A DNA stretch of 64,000 nucleotides from Brachypodium distachyon (taxonomy: Eukaryota; Streptophyta; Magnoliopsida; Poales; Poaceae): positions 24,206,555 through 24,270,554 of the forward strand of contig NC_016133.3 in the NCBI RefSeq assembly GCF_000005505.3. The letters run 5' to 3'. The position numbers and the translations under genes were made by a program. Of the stretch, positions 30,938 to 42,449 are shown piece after piece. The notes beneath the pieces were generated by a model that searched no databases, was not told the origin of the DNA, and was given only the letters and a program-made list of their open reading frames with translations. Within the stretch, counting starts at the first letter, position 1; the number at the start of each line of letters is the position of its first letter.

Positions 30938-32255
30938 CTAGTTGTCGCCGTCTTCGGCCGGGGGGTCGGCGGGGAGATCAGGCTCCGGCTTCATCTGCAT
31001 CCGCTCGACGACCTCGTCAACGACCTCTCGCACTGCTTGGGTGGGCGTGGGCTCGTCCTCGCTGTCGGACCAAGCGTCCAGCGGGGACTCGAAGGGGAAC
31101 TCCGGGTCCCGGAGATGAATCCGTGGGAGGATTGTCCCGGCAACCTCCCGAGTGCAGTTGGCGACTTCGTTGGCGCCATACCTGGCGATCCAGACATCAA
31201 GCGCCCCGAGCTTCCCCACCAAGTCGGAGAAGAAGGGGATCAGCGTCGTGACATCCGTGCCGTCCACGTCCACCGCCTGCAGCTCGAACTTGGGCAGCAG
31301 GTCACGCAGCGACTGGGCGATCTTCGTCGGCTTCTCTGTCCCAAGCTGCCGCTGCCCGATCAGCATGCCGTGATGGAGTCGGGCATCTTGCGCGGCCTTC
31401 TTGCCTTGCTCTGCGGCCTTGGTCGCGTTGTCCTCGCCGGCCTTGGAGAGCTCTTCCTGGACGGCGGCCAACTCGTCCTCAAGCCCGGCCGCTCTGTCTT
31501 TGGCGGAGTTGAGCTCGGCCTCGTGCAGAGCTGCTGCTCTCGCCGCATCCTCGGCAGCCTTGACCTGCACCTCCAGCAAGACGCGGGGGCCCTGGATTTC
31601 ACCGCGGTAATTGGCGATCAGTTTGCTCTTCTCGTCCAGCCGCGTCTGGGCCGTTGCAAGCACTTCGGCGTGCTCCTTCCGGGCCACCTCGAGGGTGGCC
31701 GCCATCGTGTCGAGCCTTCCTTGAAGCTCCACGCGCTGGGCCTCTCGTTGCCGACGGAGCTCGGTCTCCCGGACTACCAGCTCTCGGGCGGCCTCCAGGG
31801 CTTGCCGGGCCAGCCGCGCCTCCTCTTCGGCGAGGCGCGCCTCCTCGCGCCGCCGGGAGAGTTTGCGCCGCTCTCTCTCCACGGCCTCCCGCACCTCGCC
31901 GAGTTGATTCTTGGCGGCGGTGTGGCGCTCCCTCACCTCGTTGTAGGAGGTGATGAAGCCAAACTGCTGGTCCCGGATGGCGTCCAGGAACCGGTGCCCC
32001 CGCTCAAAGACGCTCGGATCCCAGGTAAGGGGGTTCCAAGCGACCCCGACGAGGGTACCGAGGTCGGTGCCGGGGAGAGCCCCCGAGGATGATGAAGCCC
32101 CTGCTGCCAAAGTGGGGCAAGGCGTGGGGTCGCCAACTTGCTCCCGGGGGTCTTGTCGTCCTTCCCTGGCAACTTCCCCCGCGCGCGTCCTCTTGCTTGG
32201 TGTGCCGGGCGGGGAATCGCTCCTCGCCCTCTTGCCGCCACCCGCCGGCGGAAGT
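30938..32255 (-). pseudogene. Element D antisense coiled-coil protein (C-terminal exon)
   Basis: An unbroken frame of about 440 codons lies on the minus strand, opposite to gag-pol. It opens in a KRARSDSPPGTPSKRTRA nuclear-signal-like stretch, then has WNPLTWDPSVFERGHRFLD, a long E/A/R/L heptad region (RERRKLSRRREEARLAEEEA, AALHEAELNSAKDRAAGLED) and the conserved end (IPFFSDLVGKLGALDVW, GTILPRIHLRDPEFPF, VVDEVVERMQ). The stop at 30938-30940 is at the same place as in E and F. Upstream (32256-32368) the frame runs on into copia LTR sequence and starts only with GTG. Relative to E and F, about 600 bp, including the intron-like part, is deleted. The family function is unknown. Confidence 0.72.
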
Positions 32256-32263
32256 AGAGTCGA

Positions 32264-33489
32264 TGTAGCGCGTCGATGCCGAGTAGTCGAACAGCCTGCT
32301 CCTCCTTGCCGATCCCACGAACAGTTCGTCCCAGCGCCGCAGGTGCAGCGCGTCCGAGGTATCCACACGTACAGGGAGGAACTCCGTGCGGCGGACAGCT
32401 AGATCCGATCGCAAGGCTTTGGGCGTGGAGGTGCGACAGCCGAGTCTAACTCGCGTCTGAACTGGGGTTCACCCTAGACGGGTTGGTCTCCTCCACTTAT
32501 ATAGACGTCCCTAGTGGGCTCAACACTTGAGGCCCATTAGGAGTCCAAGCCCGATACGAGTTGGATCCGATCCAACTCGGTTCCCACCCCTTAAGCGTGT
32601 GACCCTTCAGGTTCGCGGTCAGTCGGCCACGACTACGAGCTCGGACTGCGGGCCCGAGTAACACCTTACTCGTCCACTGGCACCGACTCAAGTCGATAGT
32701 TGGTAGCGGCGCCTAGCAGCACGTGCCAACTCCCGAGTAACCACAAGGTATATTGACGAACCATACAATGTGTCATATGCAACATTCCTTTTGCCTCGCG
32801 ATATGTGTGTCGAGCTCAAGACGAGCGCGTGTCATCCTTGTGGATAGCTCGAGTCTCTTCTCGTTCCTGTGATACAGATTCCCGAACAGGTTAACACTTA
32901 ACCCAAGTCGCATGGCCATGCTTTCCGAATCTGATCACTCGAGAGGGCCCAGAGATATCTCTCCGAACAGGAGGGGCAAATCCCCATCTTGATCAACCAT
33001 GACTCGCAGCATGCTTCTCAGCAAACCCGAAAGCTACCTTTATAACCACCCAGTTACGGAGTAGCGTTTGGCAACCCCTAAGTAGGCCGATTCACATCCC
33101 AAGCTCATACGATGACCTCAGGTCTAGGACTGGCATATACATCGTACTTGAGACTAACAAATGACAATCATCTCGTTGTGTCTCAGTGCGGGTCTGTCCG
33201 ACTCAACAATCTCATTGTCGAGTCCATGCTATTAGTCGGCAACACCTTGCCCTATGACTTGTGAAACATAGTCATCATACTGATTCACATTGCTAGTTTA
33301 GATTATGTGTCCGCATAACCTCAATGACTAGGGACCATTAGAACAACATCATAGAATACATAGTCTCACAAACAAATCACATATTTATTGATACATATCA
33401 ATGATGATGTTCAATGACAATAACAATAACTCATGAATACATAGGAAATAACATCATCACATGATTGCCTCTAGGGCATATCTCCAACA
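32264..33489 (-). mobile_element. Ty1/copia LTR (Angela-like), solo
   Basis: The minus strand begins TGTTGGAGATATGCCCTAGAGG at 33489, the typical start of Angela/BARE-like copia LTRs in grasses. It has a TATA box (TCTATATAAG at 32496-32505) and ends near 32264 (...GCGCTACA), about 1.2 kb in all. No copia coding sequence or second LTR is present. The flanks do not show a matching 5-bp duplication (GTCGA against GAGAC), so one border was probably altered by recombination and the left end is provisional. Confidence 0.75.
32496..32505 (-). promoter_or_regulatory. TATA box of the copia LTR
   Basis: The minus strand reads TCTATATAAG. It points toward the antisense coiled-coil frame of D, whose open frame begins about 130 bp downstream. 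Confidence 0.55.
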
Positions 33490-33536
33490 GAGACCCTCCC
33501 GGGAACAGGTGATGCCGGCCCACGCCCGGGGGCTAC

Positions 33537-34209
33537 TGTCGCATCAGTGGCACCCGGGGTACCACCGCTGCGCGACGCGCGGGCCCCTTTCCCGGGTTCC
33601 CGGGAAGGTCTCATCCCGGGGAGCGCCTATGAGCTCCCCGTCAAGCCACCAGCCCGAAAGGGGCTAGCGGGGCTTCGGGGAATATTCCCGCCTGGGCACC
33701 TCCCGGGAAGGTGCTTCCTGGGAGGGGGTTCCCGGGTGCGTTGGACCCGGGTGCTTCCCGGGGTCGACTTGCTGGGACTGGGGGTTCTCGGGCGTGGGGC
33801 CCAGTTGACAGCGCCACGCGGGCGCGTGGCGGGCGCGGGACACGCGGTCCCACCAAGGCAAGGAGCAAGGCGCGCAGCTCAGTAAACGAGCCAACCGACG
33901 GGTAGTTACCCATCCGATCCAAGGAACAATGGTTGTCTAATCCTACCCTAGGGTCTTAGGCCCCTTAGCAGCGAAGGTGGCACCCATGCACGCCACCAGC
34001 TCACCGGGGGGAGTTGCATGCCTCCCCGTTGGACACTTGTAGCTCATGCACCGTGGCACATGTGGCATCCCCTTATGTATAAAAGGTGGACCCATGCCGA
34101 CGGTCAAGGGGTGCTAGGTTCTCTGTTGGTTAGTTGGTCAGTTGGACAGTCGTTCAGTTCCACAAGTCCCCTTCGCTGGCTCGTTAGATCGAGGATCAGT
34201 TGGTTCAGT
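33537..34209 (+). repeat. 3' LTR of element D, 3' end missing
   Basis: It begins TGTCGCATCAGTGG right after GCCCGGGGGCTAC, the end of the internal region (the same context precedes the E LTR). The TATA box is at 34078-34085. It breaks off at about 34209 in TCAGTTGG, where an RNase H fragment is fused. 33974-34209 matches the 5' LTR piece of D. Confidence 0.85.
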
Positions 34210-34463
34210 TGGTTTCAGGCGCACCGCATCACGGTGGTGTCGGGGTTCGGCCTGGAGTGAGCCCTCATCAACCGTGAAGCCACCGGGAGGGTGGCCGAAT
34301 GGAGAATGGAGCTAGCGGAGTTCGGGCTGCGTTTCGCGAATCCCAAAAGCATCAACAGCGCCGCTCTCGCCGAATTTGTCGCGGAGTGGACGTCCACGAG
34401 AATAGAGGAAGAAGAGCCGGAGGCAAGCCTTCTCGGCAAATTGGATGAAGGGTACTGGGTCAT
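34210..34463 (+). pseudogene. pol: B-like RNase H fragment
   Basis: It encodes [14 protein letters not shown], a stop, then [20 protein letters not shown] and [14 protein letters not shown], almost identical to B at 10665-10910. It is cut on the right at GTCAT by the inverted 3.3-kb element. Together with 21803-22093 it suggests that D sits inside a second B-like element whose middle was lost. Confidence 0.82.
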
Positions 34464-37206
34464 TGAAGCGATCCCCCCCTGTACAGGGTTCGATCTCTGT
34501 GCTTATTTGTGCTAGTCCCTGGATCGACTCACTAGCACACACGGTTTCAAGATGTAATACCAAGATACAAAGGTCGAAAGTACTTTATTACATCGTATCA
34601 TCCAGAACTTAATTGTACTTACAAACTTGCATAACCCCTTGGGTCAGCATAACAAATAGAGTTCCAAGATATCAAAATATTGTTTCAGAAACGGCAGCGG
34701 AAAAGGTGGAGCAAATGGACCTCAAGTACTCCCAGAGGAGAGAGCATGTTGGAATGTAAGCACATGACCCAAGAATAACGACGAACCTCGCTCTTCGTCA
34801 GATTCACCTGCATTATTGATTGCAGCTACTATGTGGTCAATACATTGAATGTATTGGCAAGTTCACCTGGAAGTTATAACAGATCCTACCAAGTATATGC
34901 AATTGAGGTATAGTGGGGTTCAGGCTTTATGGTGTGGTAGCACAACATAGTTTATCCTACTACAATTGAATGTTACATTATTGTTAACTAATGGACATGG
35001 GGTAGAAACACCCATGCTCCTATTAACCTAGACCACATTGAGTAGATACATCAAGTGCCACTACCCTGTTCAAACCATTCATTTTATTTAAGAAATTGGA
35101 ATGAGTGAGACCTTCCTTACAGCCCCAATATCTAGTTGCTCAAAATTTTCCGTAACCGGGGACACGGCTAAGTACTTAGTTTGACACTCTCGAGAGGTTG
35201 TACACATTCCCCACAAGAAATCGACATGTTAATCCCTTACTGTCCTCAGGGTAGAGTAGCAACGGCATCGATTACAGAAATTTTCAGAACATATTCCCCC
35301 AAACCACCTGAGGGACGCGTTCCAACCTACACTGCTACATACCGATGTCACCTCGGATCCAGGTTCATATTTCTTACATCCATCCTGGCAGAGCCCATAA
35401 TACCATGTGGTTGTACTGGAAGCTACTAAACGGGAAACTAGTCCAGTCTCTGGTTACCCCGGGTGGCATTCCTTAGTTGCAACGCAGGCGCTCCCATAGA
35501 AATGGGGAGACGACTCATAGAAATGGACCCATAGAAATGGACCTGACGTCACATACATCTCCAATTCCTCAAAGCAGTCCACCCAGGATGGTTCATTAAA
35601 GTTGTTTTTGCCAGGTTTCCAAAACACTTCATAATAACTGTTTCAAGGTAAATGAGGTTCCCTCCCACGTATACTAACATAGCGTAGCAAATCAATTAGC
35701 TACGATGGCAATTGGTGGAAGGGTAATGGCAAGGGAAATCCTATCACTAATAGGTCAAGTCATAGCTAGCGTAAGTACGAGTAATAGTCCTATCAATGCA
35801 TTTCTAAAAACAACTCAAATGCATAAGTATTTTTAAAACAACAATAATAGGATATTATCAAAGTGAACTTGCCTTGATAGCAGTTGGTATTCAAACACTC
35901 TTCGCAATCACACAGTTCGCTCTCCGAGAAAACTAATCAAATACAAACATTGCATACATAAACACACAATACAATCAAAAGAAAATGTATGCCATGATGC
36001 AATTCAAAACATGTGACATGATTTGGTTTATTTTATTTGGTTGATCAACTGCTCATAAGCATTAGTAATTAAAATTAATGCATTAGGTTTAAAAACAAAA
36101 AGCAAAAGCTAGGGTTTAAACCCTAAAATAAGGTTTATTGGCATCAGCCAATTAACTTAATTCAAAATATTTATTTCTCTGTCCCAATGGACATAGGACA
36201 ATAAAACAAAATTTTGGGCACTCGTTTCAATTAAAAAGGATTTCGAAATAATTAGTTATGAATTAAATGGCATTAAACCCTATTCTGTAAATTGACTGTG
36301 GTTCAAATATTCAAATTTAAATTTGTCAAATTTCGCTAAAAGGTTTAAAAGTTATAAGCATTTGAAGTTATAGGGGCTTTTCTGCAAAAGTGTCATTTAT
36401 TCTAAACCGGGGAATTTAAATTACATTTTTATTCTTCTATTAAAGTGCCACGTGGCGTGATCTCATTGGACGGTACTGGTTCGATTAAATTAAAACAAGG
36501 ATCTAATCTCGGTCGTTGATCTTAGATCGGACGGCTCGGGAGCATCGGGCTCACCTCCGGGAACCTTAGGGTTCCGGCGAGCGGCTCTGGCGGCGGCGCG
36601 GCAGGGGCGGTGGTGGCGCGGGCACTCCGGCGAGGTGGGCGGCTCGGGGAAGAGCGGGGACGAAGCGGTGCGTCGAGGCGGAGACGGGGACGGGGTCGTC
36701 GGATGCCATGCCTAGGATGACGCGAACGCGACGGCAATGGCGACGGGCTGCGGTGCACAAACAACGAAACGGGGCGCGTCACGGTGTGTGCGGAGGCGAG
36801 GGGGAAAAGAAAAAGTAGGTGGCGGCGAAGCTTGACCTTAGGGTTCACCGGCGGCGACCAAAATATGCGGCGGTGGGCGGCGAGCTCCGGCGAGAGATTC
36901 CAGCGGCGTGGGCGTGTGCGAGTGTGGGCGAATAGAGGGGAAGAAGAGAGGGGGCTCCGGGCTTTTAAAGGACGCGGGCGGCTCGCTTTGGGAAGGCCGA
37001 CATCGACGGGATTCCGGAGATTGCGGCGGCGGGAATCCGGCGCGGACATGGCGGGCGGCGCGGAGCTTTCCTTCGAGAAGACGAAGGCCCTGACAGGGGG
37101 GCCCCACCTGTCAGCGTCTCACAGCGCGCGCGCGGGCGGCTGGGCCGGTCTGGCTCGGTCGGTTCGGGCGGAACGGGGCCGGTTCGGTCCGTGGGGTCGG
37201 GCCGGT
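34464..37206 (-). mobile_element. 3.3-kb element, copy 2, inverted and truncated
   Basis: On the minus strand it ends ...GGGATCGCTTCA at 34464 and matches copy 1 (16680-19538) in reverse order throughout: the GTTACCCT... terminal part, the AT-rich middle, and the GC-rich core with ACCTGTCAG and GAACCGGCCC. About 450 bp corresponding to the start of copy 1 is missing; the match stops near 37206, where the 3' region of E begins. A 5-bp GTCAT precedes it at 34459-34463, but the other end cannot be checked. Confidence 0.82.
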
Positions 37207-38380
37207 GCATACCATCAGCGCCTAGTGACGACGGGTGCACTGCCATCGCGCCCTTGCCGCATCACTCATCGAGCCTACTCCGAGGGGCGTCGCAGAGACA
37301 CGGTGGTAGTGCATGCCATCGGCGCTCCACGCCGACGGGTGCATACCATAGTGTCCCTGCCGCCTCCGTCTAGAGAGCGCCTCTGCAGGCTGGGGTCGTC
37401 ACTAGGATGCTGTGATGGCACTGGTGCCAGCGGTCGCCGCTCGTTCCGGCCCATCATCGCGTCCCTGCCGCGGCCCTTGAGCAGTTTCGCTCCCGAGCAG
37501 CGAGGGCTGCTTCGGGGACATCATGGCGTCCTTCCCGCTCGCGCTCGGCGGTGGTGGCGAGGAAGCCACGATGTCCCTGTTGAGGCCCTCAGGCAGATCT
37601 TCTCCCAGCAGCGGAGGCTGCTGTGGGGACGCCGTGGCGGTTCTGAGGAAGTCACGGCGTCCCTGCCGCATCCCTCGAAATGAACTCTTCCGGAAGCAAG
37701 GGGTGCCGCGACGACGCGGCGGTAGCATCGTTGTCAACGCTTGACGCCGGCGGTGATCCTGCCGCAGCTCCCCCGCCGCATCCCTCTATCAGGCGTCTGC
37801 AAAGGCGGCGAACCAGGAGTGCACCTCCAATGAACGCTTCGAGCGTAAGACTGAACGAAAAGCTAAGTGCTGACACCTAAATGGAAAACCCACTAAGAAC
37901 TGAACATAATCGAACGCTGCTTCGCCAAGTATGGCCCCGGAACCCGTGCGTGGCCGGAGTGTTAGAAGGACGCTTGCGGGGGGAGTGCGCTCCCCGTGTG
38001 GCTCCCGGGTCCGTCCCGGGAGGGCATGGCTTGGAATAGTTACCCCGCAAGTGGAGTGGCTCGCCGCTACCGCTTGGCCCCAGGTCGGCACCGCAGGGTC
38101 CATCCCGGGTCCCTAGTCCAGTCAAGGGTGAGGCGTGAGTCCCCGGCAACACAAGGCACAGCACGCAAAGGCTGAGGGAGCCACCCCACGAGGCCGCTCC
38201 AGGAACAAAGAAAAAGAATTGAGCAAATTAAAGAGCTTGATTAACTAAGTACCGGACGATTACAGGAACTAATGCGAGTGTAATTGTTTAAACGACGCCA
38301 AGCGCCACACTTGCAGGAAAAAAACAAACAAAAGAAGATCCATTGGAAGGTAGCAGGGGCTGGTAGGGGGCTGCGGCAAC
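37207..38380 (+). other. 3' region of element E
   Basis: It is homologous to about 29200-30930 of D and 60900-61839 of F: repeats with CGACGGGTGCA(C/T), GC-rich blocks, one copy of the ACGCTTGCGGGGGGAGTGCG unit, then the lead-in to the antisense gene. No sense-strand gene is seen. Confidence 0.75.
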
Positions 38381-40320
38381 TAGTTGCCTGCATCCTCCTC
38401 CGCGGGCTCCGGGATCGGCTCGGGGTCCGGCTTCCGCTGCATCCGCTCGACCACCTCGTCGACGAACTCGCGCACCGCTTGGGTGTCGGTGGGCTCGTCC
38501 TCGCTGTCAGACTAGGCGTCCAGCAGGGACTCGAAGGGGAACTCCGGGTCTCGGAGGTGTATCCTCGGGAGGATTGTCCCGGCAACCTCCCGGGAGCAGT
38601 TGGCGACCTCGTTGGCGCCATATTGGGCGATCCAGACGTCGAGCGCCCCAAGCTTCCCCACCAGGTCGGAGAAGAAGGGAATCAACGTGGAGATGTCTGT
38701 GCCATCCACTGCCGTGGCCTGCAGCTCGAACCGGGGCAGCACGTCACGCAGCGCCTGGGCAATCTTCAGCAGCTTCTCGGTTTTAATTGCTGCTACCCGA
38801 TCAGCGTGCCGTGATGGAGCCGAGCGTCGTGCATGGCCTTCTTGGCCTTGCGGAGGCTGCCCTCCAGCGCAGCAAGCTCCATGGTCTTGACCGCGATGTC
38901 GTTGCCGGCCTTGGCGAGCTCCTCCCGAACGGCGGCCAGTTCGGTCTCAAGCCTGGCCGCTCTGTGCGTGGCGGAGTCGAGCTGGATCTCATGCCGGGCC
39001 GCCGCTTCCACCACGCCCTCGATGGCCTTGACCTGCACCTCCAGCTTGACCCGCAGCCCCTCGATCTCGCCACGGTAGTTGGCGATCAGGTCGCTCTTCT
39101 CGTCAAGCCGGGCTTGAGCTGTTGCGAGCACCCCCGTGTGCTCCTTCTTGGTTTCCTCGAGGGTCGCCGCCAGCAAGTCCAGCTCCCCGTGAAGTTCGGC
39201 GCGCTGAGCCTCCAGCCGTCGGTAGAGCTCAGCCTCCGGGACGACCGGTTCCTCGGCGTCCTCAACGGCTTGCCGGGCAAGGCGCTCCTCCTCTCTAGCG
39301 ATGCGAGTCTCCTCACGCAGCCGAGAAAGCTCTTGCCGCTCCCTCTCCACGGCTTCCCACACCTCGCCAAGTTGGCTCCGTGCGATGGCGTGGTGCTCCC
39401 TCACCTCGTTGAAAGAGGTGACGAAGGCTTGCTGTTGATCCCTGACAGCGTCCAGGAACCGGTGCCCTCGCTCGAAGATGCTCGGATCCCAGGTGATGGG
39501 ATTCCAAGCCACCTCGGCAAGGGTGCCAAGGTCGGTGTTGGGGATGGCAGCCGAGGACGACGAAGGCCCCGCTGCCATTGTAGGGCTGTGCGGGGGGTCG
39601 TCTGCTTGCTCCGGGGGATCCTGTCGCCCTTCCCCAGCAGCTTCCCCTTCACTCGCGCCCGAGGACCCCGGGGCTGGAGAAGCCTCCGTGCCCCCGGCAG
39701 GAGCCGTTCCCTGCTAAGCGGCAGGCGAATCCGCGCCAGCCGCGTCCGCGGCTGCTGGCACGTCGCCAAGCACCGTCCCGGTGGGGACGGTGGCCACCGC
39801 TGCTGCCGTGGCCGGCGCGGCAGGGCTTGGTGCGGGAGCCGATGCCGGCTCCTCTACTGCCCCCGTGATCTTGACATCGGGGTCGAGGTCAACCATGGTT
39901 GCGTCCGCTCCCGATGCGGGCGTGTTTGGGCCTGCAGCAACAAAGAGTGAGAATCGGCGAGCAAAAGGATAACCGGAAACAAGAGGAAGGGGACCAGGGT
40001 GGTTACCCTGCAAGGCCGTTGGACATGTGGGGGGAGCCTCCCCCACCTCATCCGTCCCGACGGGAGCCTCTTGGCGTCCGCCGCCGTATGGTTGTGTGCT
40101 TAACTAACAATTGAAAGTGCAGCAAATGAGACAAGATGGAGCCGAACCTGTTGCCGGCGCCACCTGCGTTGGAGTTGGGTCGCTGGCGGGTGCGGTGGCG
40201 GCGCTACTAGCCCCAGCGGCCCCGGGGTGGGCAGCACCGCCGATGTCCACACGCGCCTTCTTGCTCGGCGCGGCGAGCGAGGAGTCGCCCCTCCCCCTCT
40301 TGCTGGCGCTCGCCGGCGAA
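38381..40320 (-). pseudogene. Element E antisense coiled-coil protein, broken
   Basis: The minus strand encodes the same protein as in D and F. From 40320 come LWRNPPKTDSPASASKRGRG and SLAAPSKKARVD. A likely 75-nt intron (39932-40006; GTAACC donor, TTGTTGCTGCAG acceptor) follows, then GPNTPASGADATMVDLDP, a P/A-rich linker, and from 39578 WNPITWDPSIFERGHRFLD and the long coiled coil. A frameshift near 38780 and a TAG at 38512-38514 break the end, which otherwise reads IPFFSDLVGKLGALDVW, GTILPRIHLRDPEFPF and VVERMQRKPD to a stop near 38381. The intron is predicted from sequence only. Confidence 0.68.
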
Positions 40321-40646
40321 TCGGTCTTAGGGGGGTTGCGCCAGAGCGCAAATCCCCGGAAGACCCCCCGAGCGGGCGGCGCCGGGGGTGCCCGTGGGGT
40401 TGCCGTGACACGGGGCGTCGCGAGAGTGGTCGGCGAGGCTCCTGCGGCGCTGGGAGTTGCCCCTGGCGTGGGTGCCCTTGGCGTGGGTGCGGGGAGTGGC
40501 CTTAACTTCCCTCTTTAAGGGGGAAGTTAGGGCGGAAATCACGCGCCCACTACTCCGTCTGTAACGGTGTAGTACTAGGGGTGCCCAACCGACCTGGGGA
40601 AAGCTCGTCCGGGAAAAGATGTTGCCGGCCCACGCCCGGCAGCTAC

Positions 40647-41647
40647 TGTCGCACCAGCGGCATCCGGGGTACCACCGGTGCGCGACGCGTGGGCTTCGTC
40701 TCTGACTTCCCGGGAGGGTCTCATCCCGAGCAGCAGCCACAAGCAGCTCGGCAAGCTACCAGCCTGGAAGGACTAGCGGGGCTTCGGGGAATATTCCCGC
40801 CTGGACACCTCCTGGGAAGCCACTTGCCTGGAGGGGGTTCCCGGGTGTGGTCAGGCCTGGGCGCCTCCCGAGAAGCCACTTGCCGAGAGGAGGGGTTCCC
40901 GGGCACAGGCTCCAACCACAAGGGTGGGGCCCAGCGGGCAGAGCAATGGCGCCACGCGGGCGCGTGCCAGGCGTCGAGTGCACAGTCTCGCCAGGGCGAG
41001 GAGTGAGGCGCATGGCGCATTAAATGAGCCGACAGGAGGGGCGTTACCCGTCTAAGTCAGGTGAACAATGGCTGTCCAATCCTACTTTTATGGTTTTAGA
41101 CCCCTAGCAGCGGAGTTGGCGCTCATGCACGCTCACCAGCACACCGAGGGGGAGTTGTCATGTCTCCCTGCTCGCCACTTGTAATGCATGCACCGTGGCA
41201 CCTGTGGTATCTCCTTGGCTATAAAAGGAGGACCCCCACCGACGGTCAAAGGGTTCGAATCCCAGTTGGTTCCAGTAGGCTGTCCTTTGGGTTCAGCTCG
41301 ATCAGCTCACAGTTAGCTTCTAGCTTTAGCAGAGCAGGGTAAGAAACACTTGGCCAGAAAGGAGAGAGTACCCGGGAACTCACCCGGCCACCTGTAAACA
41401 CTCGTTTTGCAATAATACGAGCTCAGACAAGCAGGACGTAGGGTTTTGCACCTCCGGGTGGCCCGAACCTGGGTAAAAACGTGTGTGCATGTATTCCTAG
41501 CTTGCATGCATTCTGGGTGGATCACTTTGCAGTTTGCGTACGCCATCGACCACGCTGGTGATCACCGGAGCGATCCCTGACGCCCCTGCCGAACCTAAAA
41601 GGGGGTGTGCCAGCACGCCCCCGGTGTCGGAGCCCCGTGCGACGACA
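40647..41647 (+). repeat. 3' LTR of element E (1001 bp)
   Basis: It begins TGTCGCACCAGCGG after CCGGCAGCTAC and ends CCCCGTGCGACGACA. The TATA box CTATAAAAG is at 41219-41227. It is of the same subfamily as the LTRs of A and F. No PBS follows; the next sequence (CGAGCTTATTCCCCCG) belongs to B's 3' part, so this is a 3' LTR. Its partner 5' LTR is not identified. Confidence 0.88.
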
Positions 41648-42449
41648 CGAGCTTATTCCCCCGCTTCTGCCCGCTGCGAGCTCGTCCCTTGTCTCCACTT
41701 GGGGGCTGAGCGGTCGCTCGCGGCTGGCCTCCGTTGCAGCACGGTCGAGCGGTTCGGATCCGATGGCCGCTGCCTCCTCGGTCAGCACCGGGTCGGTGGC
41801 TCGGCCGCCGGGAGAGTCCCCTCCGCCCTCGCTCTACCCGATGGAGAGTTGCTCCACTGTCACCTCAGGGGTGGCTTCTACATCGGCCACGGTGCCCCTT
41901 GGGATGAGTTATGCGGTCCCCTCTCCCGCCGTGGCAGCAGCAGAAGGGGCTGCGAGAAGGATTGTTAGTGAAGATGAAGCGCAAAAAGAATGGGGAGGAG
42001 TGCTGGGGCAAGTGTGGCGTACCTGGCTCCGTGTCCCCTCCCGCTGTCTGGGTCGCCTCTTGGCGTCCGCCGCCGTCCGTTGCCGGGTCGGCCCCGGCAA
42101 CACTTCCCGGTCCTCGATAAGGAAGCGCGGAAGGAGTATTAGACGCTGAAGGAAGAAAAAGAAAAGAATGGTCCATGACAAAGTTTGTCGGGCGCACCTG
42201 CTCCCGGGGCCGCCGGCTTGCTTACGGTGTGGGCGGAGCCGCCCCCACCCACTGATGCCGTCATCGCCACGCCCCCCGTCCCGACTTGGGGGCTTCCCCC
42301 GCTCGCGCCGGGGGCTGTGCGAGGCTTTTTGCTCAAGGTCGCCGGTGGGGAGCTCACCTATCCCCTCTTCCCCACTGGCATGAGGCAAGAGGGGTTATTC
42401 ATCGAAATGCTCCTAGGAAAAACAGGAAATATAGTTTAAAGAAGAGAGC
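41648..42449 (-). other. B antisense gene, region downstream of the acidic linker
   Basis: The minus strand shows P/G/A-rich open pieces but no coiled coil. By comparison with D, E and F this is where the linker exons should be; the coiled-coil exon is absent, apparently removed or displaced when E's sequence arrived. The frame from 42450 closes at a donor-like GTAAGC (42448-42453). Confidence 0.45.

Larger units (their letters stand above)
22094..34209 (+). mobile_element. Element D: Tat-type gypsy retrotransposon, near full length
   Basis: D has a partial 5' LTR, gag, protease, RT, two RNase H domains and integrase, a 2.7-kb 3' region with tandem repeats, an antisense coiled-coil frame, an embedded copia LTR and a 3' LTR missing its end. 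The overlapping parts of its two LTRs (22094 onward and 33974 onward) are nearly identical over about 240 bp. Both outer borders are fused to B-like scraps (protease left, RNase H right), so D's original target duplication cannot be seen. Confidence 0.82.

Noticed and set aside
30803..32092. 429-codon plus-strand frame, and similar frames at 38787-39950 and 61711-63123
   Set aside because: They lie exactly opposite the coiled-coil exon, are rich in L, G and R as the complement of GAG/GCC codons, and show no domain. The minus strand has introns, a conserved stop and family relatives.
40104..40147. Third intron in the E antisense gene
   Set aside because: A GT donor is present at 40147 but the first AG gives only 44 nt, too short for a plant intron, and the region is rearranged relative to F.
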